Source of the DNA: Halalkalibaculum roseum
Lineage (GTDB): Bacteria; Bacteroidota; Rhodothermia; Balneolales; Balneolaceae
Direction of reading: 5' to 3'
NCBI RefSeq assembly: GCF_011059145.1
Contig: NZ_JAALLT010000004.1
Location: 310,001-374,000, forward strand
Length of the DNA: 64,000 nucleotides
Shown here: positions 35,703-45,465 of the stretch, one piece after another
How the letters are laid out: each line of letters opens with the position of its first letter
Position numbering within the stretch: position 1 is the stretch's first letter
Notes under the pieces: model-generated
Told to the model about the DNA's origin: nothing
Database searches by the model: none
The model's input: only the letters and a program-made list of their open reading frames with translations
Made by a program: the position numbers and the translations under genes

Positions 35703-37421
35703 TTATTCATCTTTCCTGAGATGGATATCTCGAAGCCTGATTTGTAATGACCTGCGCCCGTTCCAGTAGTTCTCTTCCAAAGAATAAGCGATATCAATGG
35801 TCTTGTTTTTTGAGTTTCTGATAATAGGCAGGTACTCGTGCATATTAAATCCGATCACATCGAACACCCCGGATCCATTCTGCGAAACTTTCATCTTCAA
35901 ATGTCCCGAACCTACGATCGTTGGAACACCAACTACATTGACATCCCGACTTACAAAGTTTGGACGCAGGTTTCTAGGCCCAAAAGGTTCGAACTGGCTC
36001 ATCAGCTTCCAAAAACGCATGTCAATTTCTTCCAGCTTCAATTCGCAGTCGATGCGTAGCTCCGGTTCAAAATCCTGTTCCGAGAGCATGCCGGAGGCAA
36101 TTTCATCGATGCGTTTTCTAAACTCAATCAGGTTTTCTTCCTTGATGGTAAGCCCGGCAGCATATTCATGCCCGCCAAACTGCTCCAGTAAATCCTCACA
36201 CTGTTTCAATGCTTCATAGATATTAAATCCTTTAATACTGCGAGCTGAACCCTTAATCTTTCCATCGACTGTACTGAGCATAATGGCAGGTCGGTAGAAA
36301 GTATCCACCAGACGTGATGCTACAATTCCAATGACACCCAGGTGCCAGTCGGGATGGTGCAAAACCATGGAGGAAATTTTCTCCAGGTTGTAGTTCTTGT
36401 CGACCATCGACATGGCCTCTTCCATCGTCTTGCTGTCCTTATCCCTCCTTTTGATGTTGATCGACTCCAGCTCATGCGCCCTGGCTTTGGCTTCCTCAGG
36501 CGTTTCTGCGATGAGTAGCTTTACTGCCTTGCCGGCATCACCCATCCTTCCGGCAGCATTAATTCGCGGGCCGATAGAAAATACAATACTGGAAGTGCTC
36601 ACAGAACCGACCTCCATTTGAATCAGATCCAGCAGGGCCTTGACTCCAACACGAGGTTCGGTGTTGATCCGTTTCAAACCCTGACGCATCAACACGCGGT
36701 TCTCGTCAACGAGGGGGACGATATCAGATGCGGTGGAAATTGCAACCAGGTCCAGAAACTGAAACGCCAGCTGGTCGCTTAGTCCAAGCTTGCGGATGGT
36801 TCCCTGGACCAGCTTAAAACCTACTCCCGCCCCGGACAATCCGTCAAAAGGATAGTTACAATCTTCTCTTTTAGGGTCAAGAACGGCAACAGCATCGGGA
36901 ATCTCATCTCCAACATTGTGGTGATCACAGATAATCAGGTCAATACCTTTTTGCCGGGCAATTTTGGTTTCCTCAACAGCTGTTATGCCACAGTCAACCG
37001 AAACGATGAGTTTGGCCTCTTTTTGGGCAGCATATTCAATACCTTCTATGTTAATTCCATATCCGTCTTTAAACCGATGAGGAATGTAGTAGTCAACATC
37101 CACCCCAAAATCCTTAAGAAAAGTATAGAGAATAGAAGTCGCGGTAGTGCCGTCAACGTCATAATCGCCGTAAACTATAATTTTCTCCCTTTCCCGGATG
37201 GCCTCAGCAAGACGATCGGTCGCCTTGTCCATATCCTTCATCAAAAAAGGATCGTGTATTAATTCTAAATCCGGCCTGAAAAAAGACTTGGCTTTATCAT
37301 AAGTATCTATACCCCTCAGGGCTAGCAGATAGGCAATCTTTTGCGGTATGCCCAGCTCCTCCTGAAGTATGGATGCAGCCTCCTCCCTCTCGGGTTCTGA
37401 AAAGACCCAGCGAAAAGACAT
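35703..37421 (-). CDS. recJ: RecJ, single-stranded-DNA-specific 5'-3' exonuclease
   Basis: The 572-residue protein has all DHH-family motifs: IVYGDYDVDGTTATSILY, VSVDCGITA, IICDHHNVG, and the DHHA1 part with FGGHEYAAGLTI, plus GPRINAAGRMGDA between them. RecJ trims 5' ends in RecF-pathway recombination and in base-excision and mismatch repair. Length and motif order are normal. The minus-strand gene ends 17 bases before the tRNA-Phe promoter. Confidence 0.96.
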   Translation of the reverse strand: MSFRWVFSEPEREEAASILQEELGIPQKIAYLLALRGIDTYDKAKSFFRPDLELIHDPFLMKDMDKATDRLAEAIREREKIIVYGDYDVDGTTATSILYTFLKDFGVDVDYYIPHRFKDGYGINIEGIEYAAQKEAKLIVSVDCGITAVEETKIARQKGIDLIICDHHNVGDEIPDAVAVLDPKREDCNYPFDGLSGAGVGFKLVQGTIRKLGLSDQLAFQFLDLVAISTASDIVPLVDENRVLMRQGLKRINTEPRVGVKALLDLIQMEVGSVSTSSIVFSIGPRINAAGRMGDAGKAVKLLIAETPEEAKARAHELESINIKRRDKDSKTMEEAMSMVDKNYNLEKISSMVLHHPDWHLGVIGIVASRLVDTFYRPAIMLSTVDGKIKGSARSIKGFNIYEALKQCEDLLEQFGGHEYAAGLTIKEENLIEFRKRIDEIASGMLSEQDFEPELRIDCELKLEEIDMRFWKLMSQFEPFGPRNLRPNFVSRDVNVVGVPTIVGSGHLKMKVSQNGSGVFDVIGFNMHEYLPIIRNSKNKTIDIAYSLEENYWNGRRSLQIRLRDIHLRKDE

Positions 37422-37814
37422 AATGTTCTATTTTTTTTCTTTTTTTCACAAAAAAGCAGAAGGCGATCAAGCCCAAAGCTAAGTATATCCGGCATTTTAC
37501 ATGCCTGTTTTACATTCAACAAAGATACAATTTAGTCAGTAAAATTCATTAAAGCTTTTTCATGGAACCCAAACGGATATAACTCAGTCTGAAAGGATAG
37601 AATATCCCTCTTTTTGCTTCTAGATCTGTTTAATTTTTCTTACTTTAATCAAGCTTTGCAGACATTACCTGAATAAAGCAGCATACAAAAAAAGACTATT
37701 TACCGGTTGTTACAGTACATCGACGGTTTAAGATCGTAACCATTGATAGGTTTCCGTCCGGATTCTGTTTCAACCCTTCTGAATTAAAGCTATAACAACT
37801 TAACCCATATCATA
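37422..37814. other. Divergent intergenic region between recJ and leucine dehydrogenase
   Basis: This AT-rich space of 393 bases must hold promoters for both flanking genes. On the minus strand TATCTTTG at 37527-37520 matches TAnnTTTG and could be the recJ -7 element, although no TTTG lies at the right distance upstream. For the plus-strand gene I see no clear match. No coding frame or RNA gene is visible. Confidence 0.45.
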
Positions 37815-38984
37815 ATGCAATCTACTACAGTGGATAAGTCGACGGCTAAAAAGAAGGATTCCGATTTTAAGCTTTTCAGCCAGCTCCAAACCTATGAGCA
37901 TGAGCAAATTGTTATCTGTTCCGAACCCAGTGTCGGTCTCAAGGCAATCATAGCCATTCACAATACCACACTCGGACCTGCTTTGGGCGGAACGCGAATG
38001 TGGCCTTACAACAATGAAGAAGAGGCTATACGAGACGTTCTGCGTTTGTCGCGAGGCATGACCTACAAGGCTGCCATTTCCGGTCTCAACCTGGGCGGGG
38101 GTAAAGCCGTGATCATTGGCGACCCGCGTACCGATAAAACCGAGGAGTTGTTCCGTGCTTTCGGGCGTTTTGTAGACAGTCTGGGCGGACGTTACATCAC
38201 CGCCGAAGATGTCGGTATAGATGTGCAGGATATGGAATGGGTTAATTCAGAAACTAAATACGTTACCGGCATACCCAAGTCACTGGGTGGCAGCGGTGAT
38301 CCCTCTCCCGTCACGGCCTACGGAGTATACATGGGCATCAAAGCATGCTGCAAAAAAGCCTACGACAACGATTCGGTAAACGGAAGAAAGATTGCTGTTC
38401 AAGGCGCGGGACACGTTAGTTCATACCTGTGCAAGCTGCTTGCAGAAGAAGGTGCCGAGCTTTATATCAGCGACATCTACGAAGATAAAGTGGAAGAACT
38501 GGCCGATGAAGTTAACGCTACGGTGGTTGATCCCGACAGTATTTATGGCCTGGATGTAGATATTTTCAGCCCCTGCGCACTGGGTGGAATTGTCAATGAC
38601 GACACTATCGATCACTTCAACTGTGATATCATTGCCGGCGGCGCCAACAACGTGCTGGACCGGGAAGATAAGCACGGACAGGAGCTGATGGACCGAGGCA
38701 TTATTTATGCGCCTGACTACGTGATCAATGCAGGCGGACTGATTAATGTTGCAAGTGAACTGGAAGGATATAATCCGGAAAGAGCACACCAGAAGGCCTC
38801 AAAGATCTACGATACCATCCTGGATATACTGAACTATTCAGAAGAAAACGACACGCCAACTTTTGTTTCTTCAAATATCCTTGCTGAAAAGCGCATTAAT
38901 AATGTGGGCAGAATTCACCGTATCTACTCTTCCAAAAGCGAATTTTCCGGACACGTAGGGGAAATGTATCGCGGGAAGCAATAG
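37815..38984 (+). CDS. Leucine dehydrogenase-type Glu/Leu/Phe/Val dehydrogenase
   Basis: The 389-residue protein deaminates branched-chain amino acids with NAD. LGPALGGTRMWPY and GLNLGGGKAVIIGDPRTDK (catalytic Lys) mark the substrate domain; the NAD part has VQGAGHVSSYLCKLLAEEGA and ends in ADYVINAGGLINVASELEGY. The shorter, leucine-type N-terminus distinguishes it from glutamate dehydrogenase. It could supply branched 2-oxo acids for iso-fatty acids or feed peptide breakdown. A terminator follows at 39007. Confidence 0.94.
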   Translation: MQSTTVDKSTAKKKDSDFKLFSQLQTYEHEQIVICSEPSVGLKAIIAIHNTTLGPALGGTRMWPYNNEEEAIRDVLRLSRGMTYKAAISGLNLGGGKAVIIGDPRTDKTEELFRAFGRFVDSLGGRYITAEDVGIDVQDMEWVNSETKYVTGIPKSLGGSGDPSPVTAYGVYMGIKACCKKAYDNDSVNGRKIAVQGAGHVSSYLCKLLAEEGAELYISDIYEDKVEELADEVNATVVDPDSIYGLDVDIFSPCALGGIVNDDTIDHFNCDIIAGGANNVLDREDKHGQELMDRGIIYAPDYVINAGGLINVASELEGYNPERAHQKASKIYDTILDILNYSEENDTPTFVSSNILAEKRINNVGRIHRIYSSKSEFSGHVGEMYRGKQ

Positions 38985-39006
38985 AACATTATGAAACATT
39001 AGAATG

Positions 39007-39042
39007 AATGGCGGCTCAAAATGTTTGGGTCGCCATTTTTGT
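39007..39042 (+). terminator. Rho-independent terminator after leucine dehydrogenase
   Basis: AATGGCGGCTC and GGGTCGCCATT form a stem (one mismatch) around a nine-base loop, followed by TTTTGTT. It lies 23 bases past the stop codon. Confidence 0.85.
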
Positions 39043-39081
39043 TAGATGTGCCAATAAGTAAATCAAACTCCATTTTTTACC

Positions 39082-39987
39082 ATGATATCCAAAGAAGATT
39101 TTAAAATGAAAGATCGTCTTATTAAGGGCATTACCGAAGACGGTCATTTTAAAATTTCAGTCGTAAAAACAAGCGATGTCGTTAAGACCGCCCAAAAGAA
39201 ACACCACCTTTCCCTGCTGAATACGGTCTTATTGGGCAGGGCTCTTACCGGAACCATGCTAATGGCCTCCGAGCTAAAGGGAGAAGAACGCGTTCAACTT
39301 CGTTTTGAAGGTGATGGTCCGGTTGGATCAGTAGTAGCAGAAGCAAGCCGGGTAGGTGAAATTCGCGGGTATGTTCAGAGGCCCGAAGCAGAGTTGGATT
39401 ATAGCAAGGAAGATGTGAAAATCGGTGACGGTCTCGGAATCGGACTGCTAACCTTTTCCAAAACCCTGTACAACGAAGCCGAACCGCGCAGAAGTACCAT
39501 TGAACTGGTAAAAGGCAACATAACCGATGATCTGGCTTACTACATGGTTCAGTCGGAACAGGTGCCTTCGGCCATTTTACTGGATGTAGGAATTGATGAT
39601 GACGGCGTTGTCACAGAAGCCGGCGGTGTTCTGGTTCAGAGGATGCCGGATGCACCCGAAGGCAAAATTGACAAGCTGCAGCAGAAGATGAAGAACTTTG
39701 GATCTATTCATCAAATGTTTGAAGATGGTTTGTACATCGATGACCTGATGGAAAAGGTCATGCACCCAATAAAGGTTAAGGAGCTTGACAGGCAGCCGGT
39801 TGACTTCTTCTGCCGCTGTACCCGCAAGCGATTTGTGGATGCTCTCGCCATGTTGAGTTACGACGACCTGAAAGAGATCAGTGATGAGGGACAGGAACTA
39901 GTATGCCATTTCTGCAACGAGCACTACTATGTCTCACAGGATGAAATTGAAGATATTCTTCTGCAGGCCAAGGCAAAGATGAACTAG
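39082..39987 (+). CDS. hslO: Hsp33, redox-regulated holdase chaperone
   Basis: A 301-residue protein. Zinc-binding cysteines are in the C-terminal redox switch: FFCRCTRKRF (CxC) and ELVCHFCNEHY (CxxC). The N-terminal part has LTGTMLMASELKGEERVQLR and EIRGYVQRP as in the family. Oxidation releases zinc and activates binding of unfolding proteins. An in-frame ATG at 39106 (MKDRLIKG) is an alternative start and may be the true one. Confidence 0.95.
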   Translation: MISKEDFKMKDRLIKGITEDGHFKISVVKTSDVVKTAQKKHHLSLLNTVLLGRALTGTMLMASELKGEERVQLRFEGDGPVGSVVAEASRVGEIRGYVQRPEAELDYSKEDVKIGDGLGIGLLTFSKTLYNEAEPRRSTIELVKGNITDDLAYYMVQSEQVPSAILLDVGIDDDGVVTEAGGVLVQRMPDAPEGKIDKLQQKMKNFGSIHQMFEDGLYIDDLMEKVMHPIKVKELDRQPVDFFCRCTRKRFVDALAMLSYDDLKEISDEGQELVCHFCNEHYYVSQDEIEDILLQAKAKMN

Positions 39988-40018
39988 CTACCTTCTACCT
40001 TCTACCTTCTACCTTCTA
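39988..40018. repeat. Short tandem repeat, 7-bp unit CTACCTT
   Basis: Four perfect copies of CTACCTT start at the base after the hslO stop codon, followed by CTA. The 7-bp period is the same as at 26392, though the unit differs. Confidence 0.9.
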
Positions 40019-40094
40019 GAGAAAGGTACTTTTCCGCATAGAAGATCCAAATCAAACGTAGAGCCCAGGTAATTATCGCCTTAGCTTGGCGAAT

Positions 40095-40190
40095 GGACGC
40101 AGAGCGTCCGGTGCTACGTCAACCACGCAGAGATTGACGAGAAAGAAAAATTAAACTAACTAGCCTGAGCCGTCCGCTCTGCGGTGGCTC
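40095..40190. repeat. Cluster of three GC-rich hairpins upstream of the M16 peptidase gene
   Basis: GGACGC-AGA-GCGTCC is a perfect hairpin at 40095-40109. CGTCAA (40117-40122) pairs with TTGACG (40134-40139). A third hairpin at 40167-40190 nests CCGC-TCT-GCGG within GAGCC/GGCTC. The first and third share the word GCAGAGCG or its complement, so they look like inverted copies of one repeat. The sequence is richer in G and C than its surroundings. Confidence 0.7.
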
Positions 40191-40298
40191 CGGTATCATC
40201 TGATCCGCGGTGTGACGACCCCAATTATTATTATACTCCTTTCCTTTCTGAGTACTATATTCCCACTTACGTTCGTCACCCTAACCCAATACGCTACC

Positions 40299-43118
40299 AT
40301 GAGATCGATTTTTATTCCCAATGCTCCGGCTATCCTACTCCTAATATTCCTATTCATTTCCTGCTCCGGCACCAATGACAAAGAATTTAAGGTAGACTAC
40401 GAGAAGTTCACTTTGGATAACGGCCTAGAGGTGGTTTTTCATAAAGATACATCTGATCCGGTGACAGCGGTTGCCCTAACCTTCCATGTGGGCTCTGCCA
40501 GGGAAAAGGAAGGAAAGACGGGATTTGCTCATCTTTTTGAACACCTTCTCTTCCTGGAATCGGAAAATTTAGGCAAGGGAGGACTTGATAAGATGAGTAG
40601 TCGCATAGGCGGCTCGGGTGCCAATGGTTCCACCAGCCGTGACCGTACCAACTATTTCCAAACGGTACCCAATGATGCTCTTGAAAAAATGATCTGGGCA
40701 GAAGCCGACAAGGTAGGTTACTTTATCAATACCGTAACAGAGGCAGTTGTTGCCAAAGAGAAACAGGTAGTAAAAAATGAGAAACGCCAGGGTGTTGACA
40801 ATCGCCCTTATGGTCACACCAACTATGTAATTGATAAAAACCTCTATCCCGAAGGCCACCCCTATAGCTGGCAGGTAATCGGTTCCCTGGAGGACCTGCA
40901 AAGCGCCACCCTGGAGGATGTTAAGGAATTTTACAATCGTTGGTATGTGCCAAATAACGCGACGCTGGTCATTGCCGGGGACTTTGATTCAGGGCAGGCA
41001 CGAGAATGGGTCCACAAGTATTTTGACGACATCCCACGCGGCGAGGAGATTGAACCGCTTGAGGTACAATATGCTCAGCTTGAAGAAACCAAAAAACTGT
41101 ACTACGAGGATAACTTTGCACGCCTTCCCGAACTGCGCATGACCTGGAGCGGTGTTGAAAATTTCCACGACGATTCCTATGCCCTTCAGATACTTACACA
41201 ATTACTTAGTGACGGCAAGAAAGCTCCTTTGAACCAGGTTCTTATTGATGAAAAGCAACTAACTTCCAATGTCAGCATGTACAGCCGAAACTCGGAGCTG
41301 GCCGGGGAAATATCCATTCGTGTCAGGGCGAATCCGGATGTTGACCTGGATGAAGTTTCAGCTGCCATTGATGAAGCATTTGCCAGGTTTGAGGAAGAAG
41401 GCTTCAATGACAGTGACCTGAAGCGTATCAAGGCAGGTATTGAAACCAATTTTTATAACGGACTCTCAAGCGTTCTGGGCAAAGCTTTCCAGCTGGCTCA
41501 GTATAATATATTTGCAGGCGATCCCGGGTTTATCAATGAAGATATTGAAAACACGCTAGCTGTTACCCGCAGTGATATCATGAGGGTTTACGATGAATAC
41601 ATCAAGGGTAAAAACTTCGTGGCAACCAGTTTTGTGCCTCTGGATAGCGGTGAACTCACCCTGGAAAACTCTGTGGCTGCAGAGGTCACCGAGGAAGAGA
41701 TTGTTATGGGCCGTGAAGATGAAGAGTTTAACCTGCCGGATAGTAGCAGCTATGAGAAAACTCCTTCATCTTTTGACCGTTCAAAAGAACCGCCATACGG
41801 CGACAGTCCGGAACTGAATATCCCTGAAGTGTGGTCGACAGACCTGGAAAATGAGATGGCTATCTTCGGCATTGAGAATAATGAACTCCCGCTGGTTCAA
41901 TTTAACCTTAGAATAAAAGGTGGACTACTGGCAGAAAATCCCGAAAAAATTGGCGTTGCTAACCTGGTAGCCGAACTGATGCCCAAGGGCACCGCAGACA
42001 AGACTCCACAGGAACTGGAAGAAGCTATTGACGAATTGGGAGCAAATATCAACGTATATGCCGGCAGTCAGGATATAACCATAACCGGCAATACGCTCTC
42101 CAGAAATTACGAAGCCACCATAGACTTGCTTGAAGAGATTATACTAGAGCCGCGATGGGACGAAAAGGAATTTGATCTCGCCAAACAGCGTGTTCTCAGC
42201 CAGATCGCCCAGCAAAAAGGCGATCCAAACAGCATTGCATCCAACGAATTTGACAAACTGATCTACGGAGAGGATCACATCCTTTCAAATAATCCTCTTG
42301 GAACTACTGAAAGTGTGGAGACCATAACCATCGAAGATCTAAAGGCGTTTTACGAGGATTATATAACACCTTCCCTGGCCGATTTTCATATTGTCGGTGC
42401 CGTCACGCAACAAGAAGTGGTGGCCTCTCTGGAGGAGCTGAATACCAATTGGGAGAGCAGTGGGGCAGAAATACCTGAATATGAAACTCCGGAGCCTGTA
42501 GCAGAATCAAAAGTTTATTTCTATGACGTACCTGATGCCAAGCAGTCGGTGCTGAATTTCGGATATCTTGCCATGCCGGAAACCGATCCTGATTATTATC
42601 CGGCGACGGTTATGAATTATATTCTTGGCGGAGGCGGATTTGCCTCACGGCTTACCCAGGAACTGCGGGAAGGAAAAGGGTATACTTACGGCATCGGCTC
42701 AGGTTTCACCGGCACAACCATTGCAGGAGCCTTCAGAATACGAAGCGGAGTTCGTACCAATGTGACCTATGAATCGACGCAGCTCGTTAAAGATATCCTT
42801 GAGGAGTACCCGAGTACCTTTACAGACAAGGATCTCGAAACCACCAAGAGCTTTCTTTTGAAAAGCAATGCCAGGGCATTTGAAACCTATGGTGCAAAGC
42901 TGAATTTGCTCCAAAATATGAGTGCCTATGGGTGGTCGGCCGATTATATAAAGGAGAGAGAACAGCTCGTCAAAGAGATGACAAAAGAACAAATCAGTGA
43001 ACTGGCTAATAAGTATGCTGATCCCGACAAGATGATTTACCTGGTTGTGGGAGATGCTGACACCCAACTCGATCGACTGAAGGATCTGGGATACGGCGAT
43101 CCCGTATTATTGAACTGA
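40299..43118 (+). CDS. M16 family (insulinase/pitrilysin) metallopeptidase lipoprotein, two-domain
   Basis: The 939-residue protein starts at 40299, giving a lipoprotein signal with C22 (FLFISCSG); a longer in-frame start at 40212 adds another hydrophobic stretch and is less likely. The first M16 unit has the inverted zinc motif HLFEH at 78-82 and the distal Glu in VVAKEKQVVKNEKRQG. The second half repeats the fold (GVANLVAELMPKGTADKT) without a zinc site, as in other two-domain members. It should degrade peptides outside the cytoplasm. Confidence 0.95.
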   Translation: MRSIFIPNAPAILLLIFLFISCSGTNDKEFKVDYEKFTLDNGLEVVFHKDTSDPVTAVALTFHVGSAREKEGKTGFAHLFEHLLFLESENLGKGGLDKMSSRIGGSGANGSTSRDRTNYFQTVPNDALEKMIWAEADKVGYFINTVTEAVVAKEKQVVKNEKRQGVDNRPYGHTNYVIDKNLYPEGHPYSWQVIGSLEDLQSATLEDVKEFYNRWYVPNNATLVIAGDFDSGQAREWVHKYFDDIPRGEEIEPLEVQYAQLEETKKLYYEDNFARLPELRMTWSGVENFHDDSYALQILTQLLSDGKKAPLNQVLIDEKQLTSNVSMYSRNSELAGEISIRVRANPDVDLDEVSAAIDEAFARFEEEGFNDSDLKRIKAGIETNFYNGLSSVLGKAFQLAQYNIFAGDPGFINEDIENTLAVTRSDIMRVYDEYIKGKNFVATSFVPLDSGELTLENSVAAEVTEEEIVMGREDEEFNLPDSSSYEKTPSSFDRSKEPPYGDSPELNIPEVWSTDLENEMAIFGIENNELPLVQFNLRIKGGLLAENPEKIGVANLVAELMPKGTADKTPQELEEAIDELGANINVYAGSQDITITGNTLSRNYEATIDLLEEIILEPRWDEKEFDLAKQRVLSQIAQQKGDPNSIASNEFDKLIYGEDHILSNNPLGTTESVETITIEDLKAFYEDYITPSLADFHIVGAVTQQEVVASLEELNTNWESSGAEIPEYETPEPVAESKVYFYDVPDAKQSVLNFGYLAMPETDPDYYPATVMNYILGGGGFASRLTQELREGKGYTYGIGSGFTGTTIAGAFRIRSGVRTNVTYESTQLVKDILEEYPSTFTDKDLETTKSFLLKSNARAFETYGAKLNLLQNMSAYGWSADYIKEREQLVKEMTKEQISELANKYADPDKMIYLVVGDADTQLDRLKDLGYGDPVLLN

Positions 43119-43168
43119 GAATAAGGAGAAAAGCATCAGTATCACTTATAAGACGAGCACCAATTGCC

Positions 43169-43642
43169 TCAGATAGCGAATGAGGATCCGCAACCGCAGG
43201 ATTCTGAGGCATTGGGATTATCGAAGGTAAAACCGCGTGCATCAAGTCCGTCAGGGTAGTCAATGGAAATACCTTCCAGGTACATCATATGGCGGGGGTC
43301 GATCAATATCTCAAGCCCCTGGCTCTCAATAATTTCATCTTCGTCCGTCCTGTGATCAAGACCGAGCTTATAACTCAGACCGGAACATCCGCCACCTTCA
43401 ACAGCCACACGCAGATAGAGATTGTTGTCCGGGTCTTCCTCAGCCATAATTTTACGAACCTGTTTGGCTGCTCTCTCGGTAAGGCTTACGGTGTTATCTC
43501 CAGAAAAGTTCTCTGCCGAGGCATCAATACCATCGAATGGAGAAGAGGGAGTCTTGGCAGCTGCCTGATCTGCAGACTGCTCCTTATCATCGCTGTCAAT
43601 CAGATCAGCAATCACATCGTCTAAGTTCTCTTCTTTTGCCAT
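43169..43642 (-). CDS. A-type iron-sulfur cluster carrier (HesB/IscA/ErpA family)
   Basis: A 157-residue protein. The A-type core occupies about residues 45-157 with the three cluster cysteines in GGGCSGLSYKLG and ESCGCGSSF. The first 45 residues are acidic and unlike short IscA proteins (LDDVIADLIDSDDKE). It transfers 4Fe-4S or 2Fe-2S clusters to apoproteins. Clients nearby could include LipA and HemW, but that is inference. Confidence 0.93.
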   Translation of the reverse strand: MAKEENLDDVIADLIDSDDKEQSADQAAAKTPSSPFDGIDASAENFSGDNTVSLTERAAKQVRKIMAEEDPDNNLYLRVAVEGGGCSGLSYKLGLDHRTDEDEIIESQGLEILIDPRHMMYLEGISIDYPDGLDARGFTFDNPNASESCGCGSSFAI

Positions 43643-43665
43643 CAGTTTCTATCTTTTCCTAAGCG

Positions 43666-44352
43666 TTAAAACGATTCACAATTCCGTGAAAAGGTAAAAT
43701 AATCAATATTATCCTTAGTAAATAAATTCAATATTCCGGCGCTCACCAGATTTACCAGTATGCCGGAAGCCTTGGATTGATCGCTGTCAATCAGGTGTGA
43801 AAACTTGATAACAGTTATTTCGCCGTATTCATTTAAATAGCGAAATAATTTTTGTTCCTCCGGTCCGTATTGAAAAGTGACCCCCTTCGGTGAATGCTTT
43901 TTCTTTAGCACTTCAATTCGTTCGCGGCTGGCCACCTTATTTTGATCTTTATTTCTTACATACACTTTTGACTTCTCATCATCGCGTACAAAAATAGGTT
44001 TATTTTCCGCTTCGGGTACTTTAATAACCAAAATATCCCGTTCACCGAAATGCACAATTTCAATGGTGATAGATACTTTTGGATCACATAACTCATTGGC
44101 AGCCTGGTTGAGCAGAAATTCCTCTTCCTGGTAGCCTTCCACTCCGATAAGGGATTTATCATCGTCGACCCCTATCAAGAGGGTGCCACCGCTGGTATTA
44201 GCAAAAGCTGCTATTTCACGGGCAATTTTCTCTGCTGATGGAATGGTTCTCTTAAATTCGAGAAAGGTTCCTTCACCTGTCTGTGCCAAATTTTTCACAT
44301 CCAGGTAATCCATCTTTGAAATGGTAGCCGTGCCGGAGTCTTTGAAATACAT
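43666..44352 (-). CDS. AlbA_2 (Schlafen-type) domain protein with C-terminal winged helix
   Basis: The 228-residue protein starts with a Schlafen AlbA_2 domain (EFKRTIPSAEKIAREIAAFA, NTSGGTLLIGVDDD, then KVYVRNKDQNKVASRE). The last 60 residues look like a winged-helix part (LFRYLNEYGEITVIKFSHLI). Such proteins are often annotated as ATP-binding or as transcriptional regulators; the biochemical role is unknown. It is 23 bases upstream of the A-type carrier gene on the same strand. Confidence 0.85.
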   Translation of the reverse strand: MYFKDSGTATISKMDYLDVKNLAQTGEGTFLEFKRTIPSAEKIAREIAAFANTSGGTLLIGVDDDKSLIGVEGYQEEEFLLNQAANELCDPKVSITIEIVHFGERDILVIKVPEAENKPIFVRDDEKSKVYVRNKDQNKVASRERIEVLKKKHSPKGVTFQYGPEEQKLFRYLNEYGEITVIKFSHLIDSDQSKASGILVNLVSAGILNLFTKDNIDYFTFSRNCESF

Positions 44353-44397
44353 AGCCGCTTTGTTTTTTAGTTACAACGAAACTAAAATTCTTTTATT

Positions 44398-44429
44398 AAG
44401 ATGAGATGAAAGACTTTAGCTCTCATCTT
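44398..44429. terminator. Hairpin after gpsA, possible terminator
   Basis: AAGATGAGA (44398-44406) and TCTCATCTT (44421-44429) form a perfect 9-bp stem with a 14-base loop, 22 bases past the gpsA stop on the minus strand. An A/T-mixed stretch follows but not a clean T-tract. Confidence 0.5.
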
Positions 44430-44450
44430 CTCTTAATTCTGCAACCTACC

Positions 44451-45461
44451 TTAAATCATAATTTCTTCCTTGGGATTCCTCGTCATAAGATCATAAAGCA
44501 TATCTTTAGGATCTTTCTCTTCAAAAAGAACCTTATAAACCGCTTCTGTGATGGGCATTTCTACATTCAGTTTGTTGCTCCAATCATAAACGGATCTGGT
44601 TGTTCTGATCCCTTCGGCAACCATATTCATTTTAGAAACAATATCATCGAGCTTCAGTCCCTGGCCTATATGATAGCCGACATACCGGTTCCGGCTGTGC
44701 TCACTGGTACAGGTAACTATGAGATCTCCCACGCCTGCAAGTCCAGAGAACGTATCCTGCGAAGCTCCCAATCTCATGCCCAAACGTTTTATTTCATGAA
44801 GTCCACGAGTGATTAGAGCCGCCTTGGCATTATCCCCGAGGCTTGCTCCATCCACAATACCTGCAGCTATCGCCATGATATTCTTTACCGCCCCTCCTAT
44901 CTCCACGCCAATAATGTCGTAGTTCAGGTATATTCGAAACATTGGGGTCATGAACGTTTCCTGGATGATACCGGCCGTTCTCTTAGAAAAGGAAGTTGCC
45001 ACAACGGTAGTCGGCCTGAATTTGCTGACCTCCTCCGCATGACTGGGTCCCGACAATACACCAATCTTGTCATCAATAATAACCCCTTCAAGTACTTCGC
45101 TGAGTACTTGCGACATTGTCATAAAGGTATCGTTTTCAATCCCCTTCGCAACACTCACAACAATTTCTTCACCTGTGAGATGGGGTTTAACCGTGTTGGC
45201 AACTTCGCGCATGGCATGCGAGGGTGTAGCAAAAACGATCATATCCCTTCCCGGCACGCATTTTTCCAGATCGTTGAAACAGACAACAGCATCAGGCAGG
45301 GTTACATCACTTATATAAGATGGGTTACGATGCTGATTATTGATACCATAAGCGATTTCTGACTCCCTTGCCCACAAATTGACCTTGTTGCCGGCTCTGG
45401 CCAACACTATAGACAGGGCCGTTCCGAAACTACCGGCTCCTATAACGGTTACTTTTTTCAC
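44451..45461 (-). CDS. gpsA: NAD(P)-dependent glycerol-3-phosphate dehydrogenase
   Basis: A 336-residue protein that makes sn-glycerol 3-phosphate from dihydroxyacetone phosphate for phospholipids. The Rossmann motif is VIGAGSFGTALSI at residues 6-18; VSVAKGIEND, GPSHAEEV and the catalytic EIGGAVKNIMAIAAG follow. It starts four bases after plsY, whose product uses the glycerol 3-phosphate, so the pair works in sequence. Confidence 0.97.
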   Translation of the reverse strand: MKKVTVIGAGSFGTALSIVLARAGNKVNLWARESEIAYGINNQHRNPSYISDVTLPDAVVCFNDLEKCVPGRDMIVFATPSHAMREVANTVKPHLTGEEIVVSVAKGIENDTFMTMSQVLSEVLEGVIIDDKIGVLSGPSHAEEVSKFRPTTVVATSFSKRTAGIIQETFMTPMFRIYLNYDIIGVEIGGAVKNIMAIAAGIVDGASLGDNAKAALITRGLHEIKRLGMRLGASQDTFSGLAGVGDLIVTCTSEHSRNRYVGYHIGQGLKLDDIVSKMNMVAEGIRTTRSVYDWSNKLNVEMPITEAVYKVLFEEKDPKDMLYDLMTRNPKEEIMI

Positions 45462-45465
45462 GCTG

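Noticed and set aside
35703-37421. A beta-lactam or antiviral defence island around recJ or the AlbA_2 gene
   Set aside because: Neighbours are housekeeping genes, and no partner nuclease, toxin or defence gene is present.
40212-40298. An upstream extension of the M16 peptidase
   Set aside because: The later ATG gives a standard lipoprotein signal, and the extension lies next to the hairpin cluster.
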